Below are positions 23,745 through 33,178 of a stretch of DNA of 64,000 nucleotides, in pieces. Under the pieces are notes generated by a model. It did not search any database. It saw only the letters and a list, made by a program, of their open reading frames with translations, and was not told where the DNA came from. The position numbers and the translations under genes are program-made. Location of the stretch: the NCBI RefSeq assembly GCF_001422375.1, contig NZ_LMMU01000001.1:2044178-2108177 (forward strand), in the 5' to 3' direction. Numbering within the stretch: position 1 is the stretch's first letter; each line of letters begins with the position of its first letter. Origin of the DNA: Methylobacterium sp. Leaf99 (GTDB lineage Bacteria; Pseudomonadota; Alphaproteobacteria; Rhizobiales; Beijerinckiaceae).

Positions 23745-25086
23745 CGGCGTCGAGCTCCGCGGCGAGGCGCGGATCGTAGAGCTCGACGTTGACCTCGAAG
23801 TTCAGGCGGAAGCTGCGCATGTCCCAGTTCGCCGAGCCGATGAAGCACCACGTCCCATCGACGACGAGGAGCTTCGAATGGTCGAAGGGCGGTGCGTCGA
23901 GCCAGATCCGGACGCCGTTGCGCAGGAGCGGGTCCACGTGCGCCCGCGTCGCCCAGTCGACGAAGCGATGGTCGCTGACTTTCGGGATGATGACATCGAC
24001 GCGGATGCCGCGGTTGGCGGCGAGGCACAGGGCGCTGGTCAGGATCTCGTTGGGCAGGAAGTAGGGCGTCGAGAGGCGGATGCTCCGCGTGGCGCAGGCC
24101 ACGGCCTGGAGGATGACGAGCTCGATCTTGCGCAGGTCCGCGTCCGGCCCCGAGGTCACGACCCGCGCCGGGATGGAGCCGGCCGGCACGAGGCTCGGGA
24201 ACCAGGCCTCGCCGGCCAGATCCTCGCCCGTGACGAAGATCCAGTCGCTGGCGAACGCCGCCGTCAGCTGGTCGACCACCGGCCCATCGAGACGGAAATG
24301 CGTGTCGCGGATGGGGTGGGGCGGCGCCTCGGCCACCCGGTTCCCGTCGGCGATGTTCAGGCCGCCCGTGAAGGCGGTCCGGCCATCGACGATGAGAAGC
24401 TTCTTGTGGGAGCGCATGTTGAGGAACGGCATGCGCCAGGGCAGGGCCGAGTGCATGAACCGGCCCACGGGCACGCCGGCCCGGTGCAGGCGCCGGGTGA
24501 TTCCGGGCAGGAAGTAGCCGCCGCCGATGCCGTCGATGATCACCCGGACGGCGACCCCGCGCGCCTGGGCTGCCGCCAACGCATCGCAGAAGGCGCGGCC
24601 CGTCGCGTCATCGCGAAAAATGTAGCTCGACAGGGCCACGGAGGTCCGCGCCGCCGCGATGGCGGCCAGCATCACCGGATAGGCGGCGTCGCCGTTGCGA
24701 AAGAGGGTGACGGCGTTGCCCGGTCGCAGGGGCAGCCGCGTGATCTGCCGCACGGCGTGGTCGAGGGGCCGGAAGGCCTCGGGCAGGGGCGGGGGCGTGA
24801 GGTCGTCGTCGGGCGAGACGGCGGAGCCGGCGGTCTGGGTCGGCCGGATGCGCAGCCTGTGCGCCCGGCGCGTCACCCGGTTGACCCCGAACAGGGCGTA
24901 GAGCCCGGCCCCGAACACCGGCGAGAGCCAGGCGAGGCCGATCCAGCCGATGGCGCCCCCGACCTCGCGCTTGCGCAGGAGCACGTGGACCGTCACGACG
25001 AGGGACAGGCCGAGCCCGAGGGCGGCGAACACCTCGGACCGGATCGACAGCAGATCGCCGATCCATCTCAACAGGGCCTGTTCCAA
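23635..25086 (-). CDS. cls: Cardiolipin synthase (phospholipase D family)
   Basis: Membrane enzyme that joins two phosphatidylglycerols into cardiolipin. 483 residues: two N-terminal membrane segments (~12-36 and ~44-66), then two PLD domains. The HxKxxxxD motifs are both intact: 'SHKKLLIVDGRTAFTGGLN' near 222 and 'DHSKLLVVDGTWCFIGSAN' near 404. The start is a TTG at 25086 with AAGGA about 9 bases upstream. Its 3' end overlaps the EEP gene on the opposite strand. The 65 bp between its start and the stop of the glutamate dehydrogenase gene could allow co-transcription. Confidence 0.93.
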   Translation of the reverse strand: MEQALLRWIGDLLSIRSEVFAALGLGLSLVVTVHVLLRKREVGGAIGWIGLAWLSPVFGAGLYALFGVNRVTRRAHRLRIRPTQTAGSAVSPDDDLTPPPLPEAFRPLDHAVRQITRLPLRPGNAVTLFRNGDAAYPVMLAAIAAARTSVALSSYIFRDDATGRAFCDALAAAQARGVAVRVIIDGIGGGYFLPGITRRLHRAGVPVGRFMHSALPWRMPFLNMRSHKKLLIVDGRTAFTGGLNIADGNRVAEAPPHPIRDTHFRLDGPVVDQLTAAFASDWIFVTGEDLAGEAWFPSLVPAGSIPARVVTSGPDADLRKIELVILQAVACATRSIRLSTPYFLPNEILTSALCLAANRGIRVDVIIPKVSDHRFVDWATRAHVDPLLRNGVRIWLDAPPFDHSKLLVVDGTWCFIGSANWDMRSFRLNFEVNVELYDPRLAAELDAVMRAKMEVRLTREHLAARALPVRLRDAGVRLALPYL

Positions 25087-25151
25087 CGCCGTTCCTTATC
25101 CTGCGCGAGGGCGTTGGATACGGGAAACGCGCGGCCGCACCAACCGCCCGG

Positions 25152-28100
25152 TCAGGGCCGGGCGAGATCGGCCAGCAGGCTCGCCGCCACGGTGGCCTTG
25201 GACACGCTCAGGCCCGAGGCCGTGATGGCATCGACGGCCGTCCGGATGCGGGTGAGGGTCGGCCCGCGCGCGGCGATCCAGGCCTCGACGGCGTCCGGGC
25301 CATCGCCGACATCGGCCACCACCTCCGCCGTGAGCCGGCGGTGGGCGGTGGAGATGCCCGAGACCGCCCGCTCCAGGGCGACGCGGTCGAAGGTATCGTC
25401 CACCGGGACCTTTCGCGCGGCGGCGACGAGATCGTCGAGGTGGAAGTGGCGAGCGATGGCGAAATGCGTCGCCGCGATGCCGGCCACGGGACGGCCGCCA
25501 TCTTCGGCCACCCGGACGATGTCGGGGCCGGCGGCCAGGGCCGCCAGGGAGGCGAGGCGCCGGGCGGCATCGGGGGGCAGGCCGTGTCCGGTGAGCTCCG
25601 CCTGCCGGGCGTCGAGGGCCCCCGTCGCCTCGGGACTCAGGATGTCGGGCAGCGCCGCCATCACGGCGGCGATGCCCTCGCGGTAGCGCGCCACCAGGGG
25701 GGCGACGCTGCCCGAGAGGTCGAGGTTGCGGATGAACCAGACGATGCGGCCGGTGAGCAGGTCCTGCACGTCGGCGTAGAGGTCGAGCTGGGCCTGGCCC
25801 GGCACGGCGCCGGCGAGCTTGTCGATGGCCAGGTTCAGCTCCATCAGGCCGAAGGCGTCGCGGGTCACCGCGTAGGCCTTGGCGATGGTGGCGGCGTCCG
25901 CTCCGGTCTCGTCGACGAGGCGGGTGACGAGGGAGGGCCCGCCGCGGTTGACGATGATGTTCGACAGCGCCGTGGCGATGATCTCGCGGCGCAGGCGGTG
26001 GCCCTTCACCGCGTCGGGGAACTGCGTGCGCAGGGCCTGCGGGAAGTAGCGCTGCAACTCGCGGTCGAAATACGGGTCGTTGGGCACGGGACTGGCCAGG
26101 ATCGCGTCGTAGAGCGACAGCTTGGCGTAGGCGAGGACCACGGCGTATTCGGGTCGCGTCAGGCCCTCGCCCCGACGCATGCGCTCGGCGATGGCGGCGT
26201 CGTCGGGCAGGAATTCCACGGTCCGGTCGAGGCGGCCTTCCGCTTCCAGGGCCTGGAGGGTGCGGACCGCGAAACCGGTCTCGCCGACCCCCCGGCGCAG
26301 CGCCAGGGACAGGGCCAGGGTCTGGAGCTCGTTGTTGCGCAGGACGAGGGCGGCGACCTCGTCAGTCATCGCCGCCAGCAGGGCGTTGCGGGCGGGCGCA
26401 TCGAGACGTCCGTCGCGCTCGGGCGTCATCAGGGCGATCTTGATGTTCACTTCGACGTCGGAGGTGTTCACCCCGGCGGAATTGTCGATGGCGTCGGTGT
26501 TGAGGCGAACCCCGGCGCGTGCCGCCTCGATGCGCCCGCGCTGGGTCAGGCCGAGATTGGCGCCTTCGCCGATCACCTTGGCCCGCAGGATCGAGCCGGT
26601 GATGCGCACGGCGTCGTTGGCCCGGTCGCCGGCGTCCTCGTCGGTCTCGGAGCCGGCGCGGACATAGGTGCCGATGCCGCCGAACCACAGGAGGTCGACG
26701 GGCGCCTTCAGGATCGCCTGCATCACCTCGGCCGGCGTCGCCTCGGCGCGCTCGAACCCCAGCACGGCCTGGATCTCGGACGAGAGGGGAATCGTCTTCA
26801 GGCTGCGGGAGAACACGCCGCCGCCCGGCGAGACCAGGGCGGTGTCGTAGTCGCGCCAGCTCGAGCGTCCGAGGTCGAACAGGCGCCGGCGCTCGGCGAA
26901 GCTCGCGGCCGGATCGGGGGCGGGATCGAGGAAGATGTCGCGGTGATCGAAGGCCGCCACCAGCCTGAGGCTTCGCGACAGCAGCATGCCGTTGCCGAAC
27001 ACGTCGCCCGACATGTCGCCGACGCCCACGACGGTGACCGGATCGGACTGGACGTCGACGTCCATCTCGCGGAAATGGCGCTTGACCGCTTCCCAGGCGC
27101 CGCGCGCGGTGATGCCCATGCGCTTGTGGTCGTAGCCTTGGCTGCCGCCCGAGGCGAAGGCGTCGCCGAGCCAGTGCCCGCGCTCCAGGGAGAGGGCGTT
27201 GGCGATGTCCGAGAAGGTCGCCGTGCCCTTGTCGGCGGCCACCACGAGGTAGGCATCGTCGGAATCGTGGCGCACCGTGTCGGCGGGCGGCCGGATCGCA
27301 TCGTCGACGATGTTGTCGGTGAGCTCCAGCAGGGTGCGGATGAAGACGCGGTAGCTCTCGGTCCCCTCCGCCAGCCAGGCCTCGCGGTCGGAAGCCGGCG
27401 GCAGGCGCTTGGGGAAGAACCCGCCCTTGGCGCCGACGGGCACGATGACGGCGTTCTTGACCTGCTGGGCCTTCACCAGCCCCAGGATCTCGGTGCGGAA
27501 ATCCTCCGGCCGGTCGGACCAGCGCAGGCCGCCGCGCGCCACGTAGCCGTAGCGCAGGTGCACCCCCTCCAGGCGCGGTGCGTAGACGAAGATCTCGAAG
27601 AACGGGCGCGGCAGGGGCATGCCGCTCACCTTGGCGCAGGCGAACTTGAAGGCGATGGTCTCGCGCATCCCGCCGTCGTCGCGGGTTTGGAAGAAGTTGG
27701 TGCGCACGGCCGCTTCGACGAGATTGACGAAGCGGCGCAGGATGCGGTCCTCGTCGAGGCTGGTGACGTCGGACAGGGCCGTCTCGATCTCGGCGCGGAT
27801 GGCGGCTTCGCGGGCGGCGTGGTCCTGTCCCGCCGGGTCGAAGCGGGCGTGGAACAGGGCGACGATCCGGGTGGCGATGGCCGGATGCTGGCTCAGGGTG
27901 GCGGCGAGGTAGTCCTGCCCGTAGCGCACCCGGAGCTGGCGCAGGTAGCGCCCGAGGCCGCGCAGCAGAGCGACGTCGCGCCAGCCCAGCTCCGCCTCCA
28001 GCACGAGACGGTTGTAGCCGTCGGATTCCGCATCGCCCGCCGCGACGGCGAGGAGCGCGGCTTCCAGGGGCGCCTCCAGCCGGTCCCGGTCGATGGGGGC

Positions 28101-29993
28101 CCCCGTGGCGCGCTCCAGGAGCATGTCGTGGAGCCAGACCTGGGCGGCGTCCGGCCCGTCTCCGGTCCGGATGCGGTAGGTCCGCTCGTTGATGACCCGG
28201 AAGCCGAGGTTCTCCAGGGCCGGCACCCGGTCGGACAGGGAGAGCGAGGCGCCCCGCGAAAACACCTTGAGGCGGATCTGGTGGGCCGGGTCGGTGTCGC
28301 GCCGGCCGATGTCCACGGCGCGGGGACGCGCCTCGCTCAGGGCCTCGAGGACGGCGATGTCGCCGATGGCGACGGCGGGCGCGAAGTTTTCGCGGTAGGC
28401 GGCCGAGAACGCGTCGGTGTAGCGGGCGGCCAGCGCCCGCGCCTGCCGGCCGGGCATCGCCTCGGAGAGCGCGAGGCGCAGATCGTCGCCCCAGGTCCGC
28501 ACCAGGGCGCCGATGCCGGCCTCCAGGGCGGCGGGATCGCGCTCGGCCGCTCCATCCTCGGGCAAGCCGATGATGTAGTGGGTCCGGGCGAGGGGGCCTT
28601 CGGGGAAGTCGGGATAGGATGCCGAGAACCGGCCGCCATACGCCTTGGCGAGGTAGAGGCCGATGCGGGCGCGGACCTGCGAATCGTAGCGGTCCTTCGG
28701 CACGTAGACGAGGAGCGAGACGAAGCGGCCGAAGCGGTCGGGCCGGGACAGGACGCGGATGCGCGGCCCCTCGGCGAGGCTGCCGATGGCCAGGGTGAAG
28801 CGGTAGAGCCGGTCGAGGTCGATCTGAAACAGATCGTCCCGGGGATAGGTTTCGAGCACGTTGAGGAGGCTGCGCCCGGCATGGCTCGTCGGGTCGAGAT
28901 CGGCGCGGGCGACGACGGCCGCGACCTTCCGGCGGAGGTAGGGGACTTCACGGGCCAGGGCAGTGTAGGCCGCCGCCGTGAACAGGCCGACGAGGCGGAC
29001 CTCCCCCGAAAGGCCGCCGTCCCGCGAGAACAGCTTGATTCCGACGTAGTCGAGATGCGCCGCCCGGTGGACCCGCGACTTGATGCTCGCCTTGGTGACG
29101 AGGAGCGCCTGGGGCTCTTCGAGGAAGGCGCGGATCTCGGGCGTGTCGTCCGCGAGCGTCCGCCCGCGCCGCAGGACCTCCACGGCGGGATCGCGCAGGA
29201 CCCCGAGGTTGGCCTCGGGCACCACCGCGTGGCCGCCGCCGGTCAGGTCGTATTCGCGCAGTCCCAGCAGGGTGAAATGACCGTCGCGCAGCCATTCGAG
29301 GAAGGCGTGGGCTTCCCGCATTTCGGCCTCGGGCAGGGAGGCCGGTCCCGTCGCGTAGTCCCGCGCCAGGGCGGCGAGGCGCTCGGCCATGGCGTCGTGG
29401 TCGTCGGTGGCGCGGGCCACATCGCGGAACACCGCCGCGAGACCGGCCGCGACGCGGTCGCGGGCCTCGCCGGCATCGAGCCGGTCGAGGTGGAGGTGGA
29501 TGAAGCTCTCGCGGGCGAAGGCCCCGTGGGCGTCCGCCGTGGTCTCGCCGACCACGCGGACGAGGGCGCCGTCGCCGTCGCGCTCCACGCCGAGGATCGG
29601 GTGGGCGACGAGGAGCGGGGTCAGTCCCTGCCCGGTGAGTTCGGCGAGGGCCGAATCGAGGAGGAACGGCCGGTTGTCGTTGACCACCTCGACCACGGTC
29701 AGTTCGCGCGGCCGGCCGTCGCGGTCCACCGTCAGGTCGGAGAGGCGCAGGTCGCACGGCGCACCGGGATCGCGCGGCGCGGCCAGGTGCCGGCGGGCGG
29801 CGAGCGCCAAGTCGGCCACGGCCTCGGGCGTGTAGGGCGCGAGATCCTCCGGCGAGGCGCGCCCGAACAGGTCGCGCACGAAGCCCCCCGGGCCGTCGCG
29901 CCCGTCCACGATGGCCGCCGCCGCCGCCAGGAGATCGTCGCGGATCGACCGCGCCCGGGCACTGGCCAGGGCTGTGGCTGCTTCGCTGCCCAT
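25152..29993 (-). CDS. NAD-specific glutamate dehydrogenase, 180-kDa class
   Basis: Converts glutamate to 2-oxoglutarate and ammonium using NAD+; cytoplasmic, catabolic. 1613 residues, normal for the large GDH180 class. Start ATG 29993 has GGATCGAGG just upstream. The N-terminal ~700 residues carry the regulatory regions of this class. The catalytic core has 'YVARGGLRWSDRPEDFRTEI', 'LVKAQQVKNAVIVPVGAKGG' (substrate lysines), then 'VVGVGDMSGDVFGNGMLLS' (dinucleotide-binding) and 'ILRAKVIGEGANLGLTQRGR'. The ~300-residue C-terminal extension is also typical. It stands alone; no nitrogen regulator is adjacent. Confidence 0.95.
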   Translation of the reverse strand: MGSEAATALASARARSIRDDLLAAAAAIVDGRDGPGGFVRDLFGRASPEDLAPYTPEAVADLALAARRHLAAPRDPGAPCDLRLSDLTVDRDGRPRELTVVEVVNDNRPFLLDSALAELTGQGLTPLLVAHPILGVERDGDGALVRVVGETTADAHGAFARESFIHLHLDRLDAGEARDRVAAGLAAVFRDVARATDDHDAMAERLAALARDYATGPASLPEAEMREAHAFLEWLRDGHFTLLGLREYDLTGGGHAVVPEANLGVLRDPAVEVLRRGRTLADDTPEIRAFLEEPQALLVTKASIKSRVHRAAHLDYVGIKLFSRDGGLSGEVRLVGLFTAAAYTALAREVPYLRRKVAAVVARADLDPTSHAGRSLLNVLETYPRDDLFQIDLDRLYRFTLAIGSLAEGPRIRVLSRPDRFGRFVSLLVYVPKDRYDSQVRARIGLYLAKAYGGRFSASYPDFPEGPLARTHYIIGLPEDGAAERDPAALEAGIGALVRTWGDDLRLALSEAMPGRQARALAARYTDAFSAAYRENFAPAVAIGDIAVLEALSEARPRAVDIGRRDTDPAHQIRLKVFSRGASLSLSDRVPALENLGFRVINERTYRIRTGDGPDAAQVWLHDMLLERATGAPIDRDRLEAPLEAALLAVAAGDAESDGYNRLVLEAELGWRDVALLRGLGRYLRQLRVRYGQDYLAATLSQHPAIATRIVALFHARFDPAGQDHAAREAAIRAEIETALSDVTSLDEDRILRRFVNLVEAAVRTNFFQTRDDGGMRETIAFKFACAKVSGMPLPRPFFEIFVYAPRLEGVHLRYGYVARGGLRWSDRPEDFRTEILGLVKAQQVKNAVIVPVGAKGGFFPKRLPPASDREAWLAEGTESYRVFIRTLLELTDNIVDDAIRPPADTVRHDSDDAYLVVAADKGTATFSDIANALSLERGHWLGDAFASGGSQGYDHKRMGITARGAWEAVKRHFREMDVDVQSDPVTVVGVGDMSGDVFGNGMLLSRSLRLVAAFDHRDIFLDPAPDPAASFAERRRLFDLGRSSWRDYDTALVSPGGGVFSRSLKTIPLSSEIQAVLGFERAEATPAEVMQAILKAPVDLLWFGGIGTYVRAGSETDEDAGDRANDAVRITGSILRAKVIGEGANLGLTQRGRIEAARAGVRLNTDAIDNSAGVNTSDVEVNIKIALMTPERDGRLDAPARNALLAAMTDEVAALVLRNNELQTLALSLALRRGVGETGFAVRTLQALEAEGRLDRTVEFLPDDAAIAERMRRGEGLTRPEYAVVLAYAKLSLYDAILASPVPNDPYFDRELQRYFPQALRTQFPDAVKGHRLRREIIATALSNIIVNRGGPSLVTRLVDETGADAATIAKAYAVTRDAFGLMELNLAIDKLAGAVPGQAQLDLYADVQDLLTGRIVWFIRNLDLSGSVAPLVARYREGIAAVMAALPDILSPEATGALDARQAELTGHGLPPDAARRLASLAALAAGPDIVRVAEDGGRPVAGIAATHFAIARHFHLDDLVAAARKVPVDDTFDRVALERAVSGISTAHRRLTAEVVADVGDGPDAVEAWIAARGPTLTRIRTAVDAITASGLSVSKATVAASLLADLARP

Positions 29994-30169
29994 GATCCTC
30001 GATCCTTTCGCGCACCGAACCACCCTCGCACGCCCGCATGACAGGCGGTCGTCCGTGGGGCTGCGATGAACCGGGCCGATCCTGGCCGGGTGCGGCGGAT
30101 GATGCGCAGGGTCGGGGACCGGTTTCAATCGGCCGCGGCATGCCCCCGCGTGACGGTGGGGCCGCGGTG

Positions 30170-30751
30170 TCAGGCCCCCCGCCGGGGCGGGCGCCGGACC
30201 GGCCGGCTGACGTAGGGCGAGCCCGCGACGAGGAAGCGCCAGGGCGTCTCGACCCCGCGGGTGAGGCCGATGCGGCGGTCGGCGACGACGGCGCCATCCG
30301 GCGCGCCGGAGGTCAGACGGAACGGCGCACGGTCCAGTGGAACGCCGTCCTGTGCGTCCGTCACGGCCAGGGCCCGGCACAGGCGGCCCGGTCCGGCGCA
30401 GAGACGGAACGGATCGTCGAGGCCGCGCCGCGCCGCCATCAGGTCCGGCCCGTGGCGCGGCTCGAGGGCGCGCAGGAGCACGGCGCTGCCCGGTTCGCAG
30501 ACGAGGTTGAGGCACCAGTGCAGGCCGTAGGAGCGGTAGACGTAGGCGTGTCCGGCCGGGCCGAACATGCTGGCGTTGCGCCGGGTCGGCCCGTTGAAGG
30601 TGTGCGAGGCCGGGTCGGTCGGATCGTAGGCCTCGGTCTCGACGATGGGACCGCCGACCCCGTCGACCGTCAGGACGCAGCCGACGAGCTCCCGGGCGAC
30701 CAGGGCCGCCGGCCGGGCGAAGAAGCGCGCCGGCAGCGCCGGTCCGGTCAC
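30170..30751 (-). CDS. 3-methyladenine DNA glycosylase (AAG/MPG family)
   Basis: Base-excision repair enzyme that removes alkylated purines. 193 residues from GTG 30751. Family motifs: 'ARFFARPAALVARELVGCVL' at the N-terminus, 'IVETEAYDPTDPASHTFNGPTRRN' with the catalytic-type Glu, 'MFGPAGHAYVYRSYGLHWCLNLVCE' and 'LCAGPGRLCRAL'. The GTG start overlaps the rnhA stop (GTGA), so translation is probably coupled to rnhA. A repair enzyme paired with RNase HI is an uncommon but sensible grouping. Confidence 0.92.
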   Translation of the reverse strand: MTGPALPARFFARPAALVARELVGCVLTVDGVGGPIVETEAYDPTDPASHTFNGPTRRNASMFGPAGHAYVYRSYGLHWCLNLVCEPGSAVLLRALEPRHGPDLMAARRGLDDPFRLCAGPGRLCRALAVTDAQDGVPLDRAPFRLTSGAPDGAVVADRRIGLTRGVETPWRFLVAGSPYVSRPVRRPPRRGA

Positions 30752-31500
30752 GGGGACTTGGTACCTTTGGCCGCCGTGCCTTTGGCCGCTTCGTGGGCGC
30801 GAAGAAATTCGTCGGGGCCGAGGTGGAGGGCGACGCGGATCGCCGCCTCGACGAAGGCCGGCGCCGTCAGGCCGGCGGCCTTGGCGGCGCGGGCGACGTC
30901 GAGGCCGAGGGCCAGATCGACGGGAATCGGCGTGGTGCGGGGGGGCGCCGCCATGGCGGCGGCGAGGGCCGCCGTCCCGGTGAGGCGGGCGGGGGCGGGC
31001 GAACTCGCGATCGGCGCGGCCGCGGCCGGGATCGTGGTTGCGGTCGTCCCGGAGACCGAACCGGCGGGGGCCGCCAGGGCCTGCCGGCGCCCCTGGGCGG
31101 CGAGGCGGTCGGCGCGCTCGTTGCCGACCTCGCCCGTATGGCCGCGGACCCAGGTCCAGCGCACGTCGCGCCGGGCCGCCAGGGTGTCGAGGGTCTGCAT
31201 GAGGTCGACGTTCTTGACCGGGCCGGTGCTGGTGCGCCAGCCCTTGGCCTTCCAGCCCTTCATCCATTCCGTCACCGACTTGATGACGTACTGGCTGTCG
31301 CAGCGCATCTCGATGGCGGCGCCCTCGGGGAAGTGGGCGAGGGCGCTGATCGCCGCCGTGAGCTCCATGCGGTTGTTGGTGGTGGAGCGGTCGCCGCCGC
31401 AGAGCTCGACGGTCCCGGTCTCGGCCTGGATCACCACGCCCCAGCCGCCGGGGCCGGGATTGGGGTCGCAGCCGCCGTCGGCGTAGACGATGGTTCGCAT
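30748..31500 (-). CDS. rnhA: Ribonuclease HI with a C-terminal extension
   Basis: Cleaves the RNA strand of RNA-DNA hybrids. Residues 1-150 are a standard RNase HI: YADGGCDPNPGPGGWG (first Asp), NNRMELTAAI (Glu), MRCDSQYVIKSV (Asp) and WVRGHTGEVGNERADRLA (His and last Asp). The protein is 250 residues, against ~150 for the usual enzyme. The extra ~100 residues are an Ala/Pro/Thr-rich linker and a short helical block, 'LALGLDVARAAKAAGLTAPAFVEAAIRVAL'. Start ATG 31500 (MRTIVYADGG); 39 more codons are open upstream but look non-coding. Overlaps the glycosylase gene by 4 bp. Confidence 0.93.
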   Translation of the reverse strand: MRTIVYADGGCDPNPGPGGWGVVIQAETGTVELCGGDRSTTNNRMELTAAISALAHFPEGAAIEMRCDSQYVIKSVTEWMKGWKAKGWRTSTGPVKNVDLMQTLDTLAARRDVRWTWVRGHTGEVGNERADRLAAQGRRQALAAPAGSVSGTTATTIPAAAAPIASSPAPARLTGTAALAAAMAAPPRTTPIPVDLALGLDVARAAKAAGLTAPAFVEAAIRVALHLGPDEFLRAHEAAKGTAAKGTKSP

Positions 31501-31598
31501 GGGGGTCGCACTCGGGTCCGGGGGAGGCCGTCTGGCTTCGGGCGCCGCCCATAGCACGGGCCGCCCCCGGTCCGGCACCCCCGCGCGGGGCGGTTCGC

Positions 31599-31964
31599 TC
31601 AGCGCGGGTTCTGCCAAGTGGTGGCGGGCGGCCGCGGCGCCGGCACCGACCCCGTCGCGGCCGGCACCGGCCGGCGGGCCTCGGCGCCCCGCTCGGCCAC
31701 GGTCACCGGCCGCACCCGGGCGGGGGCCGCCTGCCGCCGTGTGCGAAAAACCTTGGCCCGGCGGGCGCGGCGGGGCCGGGCGCGCTCGGAATTGGAACCG
31801 ACGACGCCGCCCACCACCGCGCCGACCACGGCCCCGATGGGACCGCCGACCACGGCGCCGGCCACCGCCCCCGTGCCGACGCCCATGACGGTGTTGCTCG
31901 CGGCCTGCACGGGCGCCGGGAGGGCGAGGAGGCCGAGGAGGGCAACCAGAACACGTTTCTTCAT
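31599..31964 (-). CDS. Glycine-zipper exported protein
   Basis: 121 residues. A signal peptide (MKKRVLVALLGLLALPAPVQA) is followed by a glycine-zipper block, 'GVGTGAVAGAVVGGPIGAVV' continuing GAVVGGVVG, that can pack as a membrane hairpin, then an Arg/Ala/Pro-rich tail that is probably disordered. Similar short proteins are common in Methylobacterium and Rhizobium outer envelopes; function unknown. Lies 98 bp before rnhA on the same strand. A second glycine-zipper gene of the same layout occurs at 51162-51422. Confidence 0.75.
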   Translation of the reverse strand: MKKRVLVALLGLLALPAPVQAASNTVMGVGTGAVAGAVVGGPIGAVVGAVVGGVVGSNSERARPRRARRAKVFRTRRQAAPARVRPVTVAERGAEARRPVPAATGSVPAPRPPATTWQNPR

Positions 31965-32046
31965 CGCTCGGACCTCTCCGATGGGGTCAGCCGACGTCCG
32001 CCCGGGGGGCCGAGGCGGCGCGAAGAGGGCGCGTCGCCGGACGTGT

Positions 32047-32065
32047 CCCGATGCGGGACATCGGG
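32047..32065. terminator. Hairpin downstream of the COG0523 gene
   Basis: CCCGATG and CATCGGG form a perfect 7-bp stem with a 5-nt loop, 50 bp past the stop of the COG0523 GTPase gene. There is no U-run after it on the minus strand, so terminator activity is only likely, not clear. Confidence 0.35.
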
Positions 32066-32114
32066 TTCATGGGTGCCGTGTGGCGCCCCACCGTGACCAA
32101 ATCGGGGCCGGGTC

Positions 32115-33113
32115 TCAGGCCTTGCAGTCGTAGAAGCCGGCGCGGATCGCCTCCGGGTCGAGCTTGCGCCCGATGAACACCACCCGCGATACCCGCGCCT
32201 CGCCGTCCTTCCAGGGACCCTGGAGGTCGCCGTCGAGGATCTGGTGGACGCCCTGGAACACGAAGCGCTGGGGCTCGTCCGGAAACGCGACGATGCCCTT
32301 GCAGCGCAGGATGTCCGGCCCCTGGACCTGGGTCAGGGTCGAGATCCACGGCATGAACTTTTCGGGGTCGACGGGGCCGTCGATGCGGGCCGAGACCGAC
32401 TGCATCTCGTCGTCGTGGTGGTGATGGTGGCCCTCTTCCAGGAAGTCGGGCTCGATGTCGAGGATGCGCGACAGGTCGAAGGCGTTGCGGTCGAGGACCT
32501 GGTCGAGGGGCACGTCGCACCGGCTGGTACGGTGGACCTTGGCGTAGGGGTTGATCGACCGGATCAGGCCCTCGACGCGGTCGAGGTCGGCGGGCTCCAC
32601 CAGATCGGCCTTGTTCAGCAGGATCACGTCCGCGAAGGCGATCTGGTTCTTGGCCTCGGGGGCGTCCTTGAGGCGCTCAGTCAGCCACTTGGCGTCGGCC
32701 ACCGTCACCACGGCGTCGAGGCGGGCGGCGCCGCCGACATCCTCGTCGATGAAGAAGGTCTGGGCCACGGGGGCGGGGTCGGCGAGGCCCGTGGTCTCGA
32801 CGATGATGGCGTCGAACTTGCCGCGCCGCTTCACCAGCCCGTCCATGATGCGGATGAGGTCGCCGCGCACGGTGCAGCAGACGCAGCCGTTGTTCATCTC
32901 GAACACTTCCTCGTCGGCGCCGATGACGAGGTCGTTGTCGATGCCGATCTCGCCGAACTCGTTGACGATCACCGCGTAGCGCTTGCCGTGATTCTCCGTG
33001 AGGATGCGGTTGAGCAGCGTGGTCTTGCCGGCGCCGAGATAGCCCGTGAGCACGGTCACGGGGATTTTTTGGGAGGCGGGGTTCGGGCTGTCGGGGTTCG
33101 GGCTGTCGGACAT
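32115..33113 (-). CDS. COG0523/CobW-family GTPase, likely zinc metallochaperone
   Basis: G3E P-loop GTPase of the CobW C-terminal family. 332 residues. Walker [10 protein letters not shown] (24-32), the metal-binding CxCC in '[13 protein letters not shown]', a Walker B-like '[11 protein letters not shown]' and the NKAD guanine-specificity motif '[10 protein letters not shown]'. A His/Asp-rich insert (HHHHHDDE, near 232) suggests metal binding or buffering. No cobalamin genes are near. A Zur-like palindrome 42 bp upstream of the ATG points to a zinc-starvation role as in ZigA/YeiR/ZNG1-type members. The short N-terminal tail has a tandem [10 protein letters not shown] repeat. Confidence 0.88.
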   Translation of the reverse strand: MSDSPNPDSPNPASQKIPVTVLTGYLGAGKTTLLNRILTENHGKRYAVIVNEFGEIGIDNDLVIGADEEVFEMNNGCVCCTVRGDLIRIMDGLVKRRGKFDAIIVETTGLADPAPVAQTFFIDEDVGGAARLDAVVTVADAKWLTERLKDAPEAKNQIAFADVILLNKADLVEPADLDRVEGLIRSINPYAKVHRTSRCDVPLDQVLDRNAFDLSRILDIEPDFLEEGHHHHHDDEMQSVSARIDGPVDPEKFMPWISTLTQVQGPDILRCKGIVAFPDEPQRFVFQGVHQILDGDLQGPWKDGEARVSRVVFIGRKLDPEAIRAGFYDCKA

Positions 33114-33155
33114 GGCGGCTCTTTTCGAGTTTCCGGGCGAACGCGGCCGGGTGTC

Positions 33156-33178
33156 GGGGTGTTATATTGTATCACCCC
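33156..33178. promoter_or_regulatory. Zur-box-like palindrome upstream of the COG0523 gene
   Basis: An imperfect 23-bp inverted repeat, GGGGTG...CACCCC, encloses TGTTATATTGTATCA, whose halves (TGTTATA and TGTATCA) are symmetric at 5 of 7 positions. Bacterial Zur boxes are AT-rich dyads of the TGTTATA-N-TATAACA type. It sits 42 bp before the GTPase start, where a repressor would overlap the promoter. Confidence 0.55.

Noticed and set aside
25341..30041. A 1566-codon open frame on the plus strand
   Set aside because: It mirrors the NAD-glutamate dehydrogenase gene on the minus strand; no motif, low-complexity composition.
32115..33113. Cobalamin biosynthesis role for the CobW-family gene
   Set aside because: No cob genes or B12 riboswitch nearby; Zur-like site, CxCC and His-rich insert favour zinc.
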